Below are positions 32,992-37,432 of a stretch of DNA of 37,432 nucleotides, one piece after another. The position numbers and the translations under genes are program-made. Source of the stretch: Bacteroidota bacterium (GTDB taxonomy: Bacteria > Bacteroidota > Bacteroidia > Bacteroidales > UBA4417). The notes under the pieces are model-generated. The model made no database searches and was not told the DNA's origin. It saw only the letters and a list, made by a program, of their open reading frames with translations. Position 1 is the stretch's first letter, and every line of letters begins with the position of its first letter. Location of the stretch: contig JAKLFM010000027.1 of NCBI GenBank assembly GCA_022711175.1, positions 1-37,432 of the forward strand. The letters run 5' to 3'.

Positions 32992-33903
32992 TCATATTTG
33001 CGATCTGATATCATGTACAATCTCAATACTCTTTCTTGCATCTTCGAGTCCGAATCCATTTCCTTTAAAAATTTCTTCATAGCTGCGAGTATGCAATTCG
33101 GTGAAACCCTCACTGAATTCAACTTCTTCGCCATCAACCGTAATTGTGCGGAATGTTCTTTTACTTGCTGCAACCGCCTCCGGGGGCAAGTAGTCGGAGT
33201 TTATGCTCAGAAACCATTTTACCCGTGCTTTCTCCAAGTAAAGGAATCCTGATGCATGATCGGCATGATGCACTTCAACCTTATTCTCCTTTACATCGCC
33301 AAAAATCCATGTAAGCATATCAAAAAAATGTATGCCGATGTTAGTTGCAATACCTCCTGATTTCTGCAAGTCGCCTTTCCACGATACAAAATACCAATGT
33401 CCCCGCGAAGTGATATAGCGAAGGTTTACGTCGAAAATCTTATCAGCCGGGGTTGCGGCAATTTTCTCTTTTAGAGCAATAATTGCCGGGTGCAAACGCA
33501 ACTGCAGGATTGTAAAAATACGTTTTCCTGTTTCCTTTTCTATTTCGGTTAGGGCATCGAGGTTCCAGGGATTAAGTACCAGTGGTTTTTCACATATGGC
33601 ATGGGCATCGTTGCGCAAAGCTAACCGCATGTGTGCATCATGAAGGTAATTTGGCGAACATATCGTAACATAATCCACCTTCTGTCCTGGCCCTTTTCGG
33701 CGTAATTTATCCAGGTGACGGTCGAAGCGTTCCGGCTCAGTGAAAAAGTTGCAGTCAGGAAAGTAACTGTCCATGATGCCAACAGCATCAAATTTATCAA
33801 GTGCGGCTATAAGTATATTGCCAGTGTCTTTTATTGCCTTGAGATGTCGGGGAGCAATGTAGCCACCAGCACCGATTAGACCGAAATTATATGGTTGAAG
33901 CAT
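32992..33903 (-). CDS. WlbA/WbpB-like Gfo/Idh/MocA dehydrogenase
   Basis: A 303-residue NAD(H) oxidoreductase started at ATG 33903 (MLQPYNFGLI); the open frame extends to 34020, but that piece crosses a promoter box and precedes the dinucleotide fold. The Rossmann signature is FGLIGAGGYIAPRHLKAIKD, then VTICSPNYLHDAHMRLAL, EKPLVLNPWNLDAL with the EKP triad (105-107), LQLRLHPAIIALKEKI, and GGIATNIGIHFFDML with His192. The phrases EKPLVxNPWN and LQLRxHP are typical of WlbA/WbpB, which oxidises UDP-GlcNAc-uronate at C3 in the route to diacetamido uronic acids. The other enzymes of that route are not in the window, so a different sugar is possible. It lies 154 bp before gmd. Confidence 0.75.
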   Translation of the reverse strand: MLQPYNFGLIGAGGYIAPRHLKAIKDTGNILIAALDKFDAVGIMDSYFPDCNFFTEPERFDRHLDKLRRKGPGQKVDYVTICSPNYLHDAHMRLALRNDAHAICEKPLVLNPWNLDALTEIEKETGKRIFTILQLRLHPAIIALKEKIAATPADKIFDVNLRYITSRGHWYFVSWKGDLQKSGGIATNIGIHFFDMLTWIFGDVKENKVEVHHADHASGFLYLEKARVKWFLSINSDYLPPEAVAASKRTFRTITVDGEEVEFSEGFTELHTRSYEEIFKGNGFGLEDARKSIEIVHDIRSQI

Positions 33904-33971
33904 TTTTTGAGATGTATATGTATAACTGCTAGATGTGTATAATGTTTCCCGCAGGGAAAATATATTAATGT

Positions 33972-33979
33972 CAAAGGTA
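33972..33979 (-). promoter_or_regulatory. -7 promoter box (TACCTTTG) for the minus-strand sugar-nucleotide genes
   Basis: TACCTTTG on the minus strand is a full match to TAnnTTTG, about 69 bp before ATG 33903. It lies inside the longer possible frame of the dehydrogenase gene, which supports the shorter start. The -33 element is weak (ATG at 17 nt). Confidence 0.5.
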
Positions 33980-34019
33980 GCATAACTTTTACAAATCATC
34001 CTACCTAATTTAAGTTTCA

Positions 34020-34050
34020 TTTGCTAATCTGTTTCTAAACAATACCTTTG
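34020..34050 (+). promoter_or_regulatory. Bacteroidetes-type promoter for the rRNA methyltransferase
   Basis: TTTG (34020-34023), a 19-nt gap and TACCTTTG (34043-34050) form a near-perfect -33/-7 pair. The start codon at 34067 follows closely, so the leader would be about ten bases. Confidence 0.7.
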
Positions 34051-34066
34051 TCAGGATTCTACAATT

Positions 34067-34879
34067 ATGGCCGAGATTATCACATCTGTTCACAATCCGC
34101 GGGTTAAAAACATCATTCAACTGCAGTCGAAAAGCCGCGAGCGAAAATCACAGAACACTATTGTTATTGAAGGATACAGGGAAATCACCCGGGCTATTAT
34201 CGGAGGCTTACGACTGAACGAAATATTTTATTGCCCCGATATAGATACTGTACACAGGTTGTCTGATTTAACAACGATGTATAGCAGTGTTTCATTAACT
34301 GAAACCAGCCGTCAGGTTTTTGAAAAAATTGCATACCGCGAAACTTCCGATGGATTAATAGCACTGGCCACACCGGCTAAGCTCACCCTTAGCCAGCTCA
34401 GGACAAGCAAATTCCCACTGATTATTGTTCTTGAAGCTGTTGAAAAGCCCGGAAACCTTGGTGCCATTATGCGAACCGCTGATGCTGCAGGCGTCGATGC
34501 TGTTATAGTTTGCGATCCTTTGAGCGACATCTACAATCCGAATGTTATAAGGTCAAGTGTGGGATGCGTCTTTACCGTACCGGTTGTAGCTTCCGATACA
34601 CGCGAAGCTCAGCAATGGCTTACTGATAATAATATTAAATCATATGCTGCCGCTCTCACACCAGGGGCTGTTAGTTATGAAAGTATCAATTATCATGAAG
34701 CCTGTGCAATCATCCTTGGAACCGAAGCAACCGGACTGAGCGAAAAATGGCTTAATTTCTGCAATTGTCAGATCATTATCCCAATGCATGGTATTGCCGA
34801 CTCTCTCAATGTTTCAACTTCAGCCGCAATAATAGTATTTGAAGCTCTCAGGCAAAGGAGATTGAATAAGAAATTCTAA
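34067..34879 (+). CDS. TrmH/SpoU-family RNA 2'-O-methyltransferase
   Basis: A 270-residue SPOUT enzyme that methylates a ribose in rRNA or tRNA. The N-terminal substrate-binding domain (~1-95) starts ITSVHNPRVKNIIQLQSKSR and has VIEGYREITRAI. The catalytic trefoil-knot domain (~105-265) carries motif 1 LEAVEKPGNLGAIMRTADAA, motif 2 CAIILGTEATGLSEKW and motif 3 IPMHGIADSLNVSTSAAIIV. It uses S-adenosylmethionine. The target cannot be told from sequence; RlmB-type 23S rRNA methylation is plausible. It stands alone, convergent with the porin gene. Confidence 0.88.
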   Translation: MAEIITSVHNPRVKNIIQLQSKSRERKSQNTIVIEGYREITRAIIGGLRLNEIFYCPDIDTVHRLSDLTTMYSSVSLTETSRQVFEKIAYRETSDGLIALATPAKLTLSQLRTSKFPLIIVLEAVEKPGNLGAIMRTADAAGVDAVIVCDPLSDIYNPNVIRSSVGCVFTVPVVASDTREAQQWLTDNNIKSYAAALTPGAVSYESINYHEACAIILGTEATGLSEKWLNFCNCQIIIPMHGIADSLNVSTSAAIIVFEALRQRRLNKKF

Positions 34880-35060
34880 TTCTGATCATGGTGACGGTAA
34901 AATGGAAACATGCAATCTTCTTTCACCGGTTTTTTCGTTCACATCGTTTTGCCACTCTTCAAACTCTCAGCAAAAGCGCCGGTGATAATTCTCTCCTCGC
35001 AAGTAATCAGTGTTTCCGCTAACAGAACAATCCAATTACCTAAAGGGACAGTTCACATCA
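34880..35060. other. Short convergent gap, nothing identified
   Basis: The 181 bp between the convergent methyltransferase and porin genes hold no coding frame that I trust and no clear stem-plus-T terminator. Confidence 0.4.
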
Positions 35061-37019
35061 TCAGTCAAAAAACACCCAACTCACTCCAAACTTCAACGAA
35101 GCATCAGCCTGTGGATAACCAGGCACCATCATGTATGTATAGCCCAACAATCCGGCGTTCGCATGCTGATACTTCACAAAAATGCGGGCCCGTTTGACTT
35201 TGAAGTTAACAAAAACGTCACCATAGGGATAGTTCCCGTATCTTTCTAGATCCTGAACATAGAACGATCGCAACTCAGGATTATACGCGTTTGCATAATA
35301 TGCTGAGTTGTATCTTATGTCTATGCCGGCTTGTGCTCTCAGCGCATTCTTAAAAAGGTTAAAATTATAACCAATCGTCAAACGCGCAAATATTGACGGC
35401 AGTTTCAACGCTGCCTCATTGGTAGTTTGCTGCCAGGTTCCGTGTCCGCCAATTATCCATCTTCCCAGTTTCAAATCTTTATAAAAGTTGAATGAAACTA
35501 CACCGATACCGTCAGACAGTTGCGCTGGCAGCGATTGGTTATTTAGATATACAAAATTGGAAACGCGGGTCACTGATGCTGACATCATAATGCCTTTAAT
35601 CTCAATACCTGCAGTACCGATCTGAAATCCTTGTGCCTTGAAATCGTTTTCCCAGTTGAAATGGCCCGAAAGGTAGCGCTGATAGAAATAATCAGGATGT
35701 ATGAGTCCGTTTCTTGCTGATAACCAAAGGCGGTAGTCGTTCTTCCTCCCAATGAACTGGTAAAATTCACCACTAAGGTCAAAATCGCCGTTGTTGTAAT
35801 CACCAAGGTGAATGCTGCCGCTCGTGGTAAAAAACGTTTTCCCTGCAATTATTCCTCTGAGTGTACCGAATGGGACCAAATGTGAAAATACGCGGGAATA
35901 GGTGTCATTAAAAATACGGTCGTGAATCTGCTTAATACCAAATGCATATTGCAATGGGAATGCTCTGGAAGAAGTATCCGGTTCAATATTAGAGTAAACA
36001 AGGTTGTTTTCGAAATGTACCAAAGCCGAGGTATCATAGGTAAACCGGGATATAAATACGCCTCCGGGTAAACTCAGTGTATCCGTTGTATTATCTTCAA
36101 ATGCAACCGAGTTACGGTTATATCTAAAGGTATGTACAAACCTTCCGGCATCAAAACGGCGAGTTTTCAGCGGTAACCCTGTACTATCCACTTCCCTAAT
36201 TTGTGATTTCTGTAAATTGAAAAAATGCTGTATCATCAGACCATCAGACTTGTACCGGTTAACAGCTTCGTCAAGATTCACCAGTATCGTTTTCCTTTTG
36301 CTTTCAATATTATCAGAGAAAACTGTATCATACTTCAATCCTCCGTTTTCATATATACTGAAGCGATCATGAAGGTATGCAGCGATAACGCCGTAACGAT
36401 TTCCGGGTGTAAAATAGCTGACATTGGCAGTCACCCCGGTATAGAATGTACGTTGCCGCTCATAATATCCGGGAGCATTGGCAAAGCGGGCATTTAATGC
36501 CACCGTAAGCCCTTTTCGTATCTGTTGACTATGAATAACCATGAGCCTTTGCTCCTTGGCACTGCCCATCACATAGTCAAGTTTGGAGTATGGCGAATCA
36601 GAAATATAAAAGCGGGTGCTGTCGAATGAGAACTGGTATGGAGTAAAGTTCTTCAGCAATAAGTCAAATGACTGGTTTGTATTAAACAGAAACGCAAGAG
36701 GATACGAAGCGCTGCCGATATTACCAAGGTTGGCATGGAGACTTCCCGAGTGTTGAATAACATCATAATCCTGCAATCTATAAAGTGATGCATTCGAAAT
36801 GCTTCTCAACTGGTATGATCCGTAAGCGCTGGGGATGAGATAACTTACCAGTGCAGAATCAGGGCTTGCCTTTTCTTTTTTATTTGATTCAGCAGGACTG
36901 GACACTGCACCTTCCTGCATATAAATGTCTTCCTGTGCAAAAATGACTTCAGGCAGAAACGTCAACAAAAATGCCAGCAAAAAACAAAGCCGAGGTATGT
37001 GTGTCTTCTTGATACGCAT
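35061..37019 (-). CDS. Putative outer-membrane porin
   Basis: A 652-residue protein if ATG 37019 (MRIKKTHIPRL) is used; an ATG at 37025 would add two residues but sits almost against a promoter-like box. Residues 1-~28 form a signal peptide (hydrophobic LCFLLAFLLTFLPEVIFA, cleavage before QEDIYMQEG). The rest shows repeated amphipathic strands with aromatic ends (e.g. QYAFGIKQIHDRIFNDTYSR, GDFDLSGEFYQFIGR, FARLTIGYNFNLF), a beta-barrel pattern, ending in FGVSWVFFD. It resembles the Bacteroidetes "putative porin" family (PF14121 as I recall). It would allow diffusion through the outer membrane. Substrate is unknown. It is read in the direction of the 5S rRNA gene upstream but behind its terminator. 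Confidence 0.7.
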   Translation of the reverse strand: MRIKKTHIPRLCFLLAFLLTFLPEVIFAQEDIYMQEGAVSSPAESNKKEKASPDSALVSYLIPSAYGSYQLRSISNASLYRLQDYDVIQHSGSLHANLGNIGSASYPLAFLFNTNQSFDLLLKNFTPYQFSFDSTRFYISDSPYSKLDYVMGSAKEQRLMVIHSQQIRKGLTVALNARFANAPGYYERQRTFYTGVTANVSYFTPGNRYGVIAAYLHDRFSIYENGGLKYDTVFSDNIESKRKTILVNLDEAVNRYKSDGLMIQHFFNLQKSQIREVDSTGLPLKTRRFDAGRFVHTFRYNRNSVAFEDNTTDTLSLPGGVFISRFTYDTSALVHFENNLVYSNIEPDTSSRAFPLQYAFGIKQIHDRIFNDTYSRVFSHLVPFGTLRGIIAGKTFFTTSGSIHLGDYNNGDFDLSGEFYQFIGRKNDYRLWLSARNGLIHPDYFYQRYLSGHFNWENDFKAQGFQIGTAGIEIKGIMMSASVTRVSNFVYLNNQSLPAQLSDGIGVVSFNFYKDLKLGRWIIGGHGTWQQTTNEAALKLPSIFARLTIGYNFNLFKNALRAQAGIDIRYNSAYYANAYNPELRSFYVQDLERYGNYPYGDVFVNFKVKRARIFVKYQHANAGLLGYTYMMVPGYPQADASLKFGVSWVFFD

Positions 37020-37260
37020 AATCATGCAAAAGTACCGAAAATAGGTACATCTGTAGGTTTTAGGATAACGAATTGGTAAATGATTGGCAACTTCACTTAT
37101 TGGTTGGGTTTCTGGTGATTTTAAGGGATATTCTTAAGGTATTATACCCAAGAAAAACTCATAAGTATTAGTTTAAGAGCCATGTTGAATGTATTAATGT
37201 AGTTCGGTAACATTATTCGTAAGAACCTATCCTGTTTTGGTCAGTGAATTATGAGGTTAC
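37020..37260. other. Gap between rRNA operon end and porin
   Basis: About 240 bp of AT-rich sequence without a coding frame. It holds one porin promoter-like box (37027-37034, minus strand TACTTTTG), 8 bp upstream of the ATG at 37019. No other structure found. Confidence 0.4.
37027..37034 (-). promoter_or_regulatory. -7-like box (TACTTTTG) before the porin
   Basis: The minus-strand TACTTTTG matches TAnnTTTG but lies only 8 bp before ATG 37019, which would leave a near-leaderless mRNA, and no -33 element is seen. Confidence 0.25.
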
Positions 37261-37264
37261 CAAA

Positions 37265-37295
37265 AATAAAAAACCCTGTCGGTGAGGACAGGGTT
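37265..37295 (-). terminator. rRNA operon terminator
   Basis: On the minus strand, AACCCTGTC (37295-37287) pairs with GACAGGGTT (37280-37272) around a 6-nt loop, and a T-rich tract follows (TTTTTATTTTT). It lies just downstream of the 5S rRNA 3' end, so it should end the rRNA transcript before the porin gene. Confidence 0.85.
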
Positions 37296-37301
37296 AGGAA
37301 A

Positions 37302-37408
<107 letters not shown>

Positions 37409-37432
37409 AAGATCTTGAATATCTTAAGTGAA

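Noticed and set aside
33904..34020. N-terminal extension of the WlbA-like gene
   Set aside because: It crosses a TAnnTTTG promoter box and precedes the Rossmann fold, so ATG 33903 is the better start.

Overview
The window looks like a chromosomal segment of a Bacteroidetes (Bacteroidota) bacterium, most plausibly of the Bacteroidales type. Four signs point there: a fused LpxC-FabZ protein, a PorX-type response regulator with a PglZ-like output domain, a TonB receptor followed by a DUF4249 lipoprotein, and an UpxY-type NusG paralogue. Several intergenic regions also carry the Bacteroidetes promoter pattern, TTTG or TTG followed after 18-19 nt by TAnnTTTG. No database search was run, so names rest on motifs and family knowledge.

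Region 1 (1-about 5290) is the right end of a prophage. It holds the end of a portal-like gene, a structural protein with a fibre-like tail, two small beta-rich proteins, a LamG-domain adhesin with a signal peptide, and a lysis cassette (holin-like protein, small coiled-coil protein, M15 endolysin, membrane-anchored spanin-like protein). The prophage stops at a 17-bp tRNA 3' end (5274-5290, probably tRNA-Asp), followed by a strong hairpin terminator. This is the expected scar of integration into a tRNA gene; the intact tRNA should lie at the other prophage end, outside the window.

Region 2 (5364-15225) is a surface-polysaccharide cluster. It has three GT4-like glycosyltransferases on the minus strand, murB inserted on the plus strand, then a plus-strand block of a Wzx-type flippase, two tandem Wzz-like chain-length proteins without kinase domains, and an O-antigen ligase/polymerase.

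Region 3 (15240-21037, minus strand) is the lipid A block: lpxD, lpxC-fabZ, lpxA, an ABC ATPase, efp and a second LpxD-like acyltransferase. Together these cover early lipid A acylation and deacetylation plus the FabZ step of fatty-acid synthesis.

Region 4 (21206-29794) has an HD phosphohydrolase divergent from porX-tsaE-alanine dehydrogenase, then a TonB receptor/DUF4249 lipoprotein pair and a conserved-looking hypothetical gene.

Region 5 (29896-34020, minus strand) carries a WlbA/WbpB-like sugar-nucleotide dehydrogenase, gmd and fcl (GDP-mannose to GDP-L-fucose), with an UpxY-like antiterminator at the downstream end instead of its usual place at the front of a polysaccharide operon.

Region 6 (34067-37432) has a TrmH/SpoU rRNA methyltransferase, a large putative porin, and the 5S rRNA gene with its terminator, marking the end of an rRNA operon that enters from the right on the minus strand.

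I did not find an obviously new defence or mobile system. The best leads are the tRNA attachment scar, the LpxD paralogue coupled to efp, the kinase-less tandem Wzz pair, and the misplaced UpxY gene.
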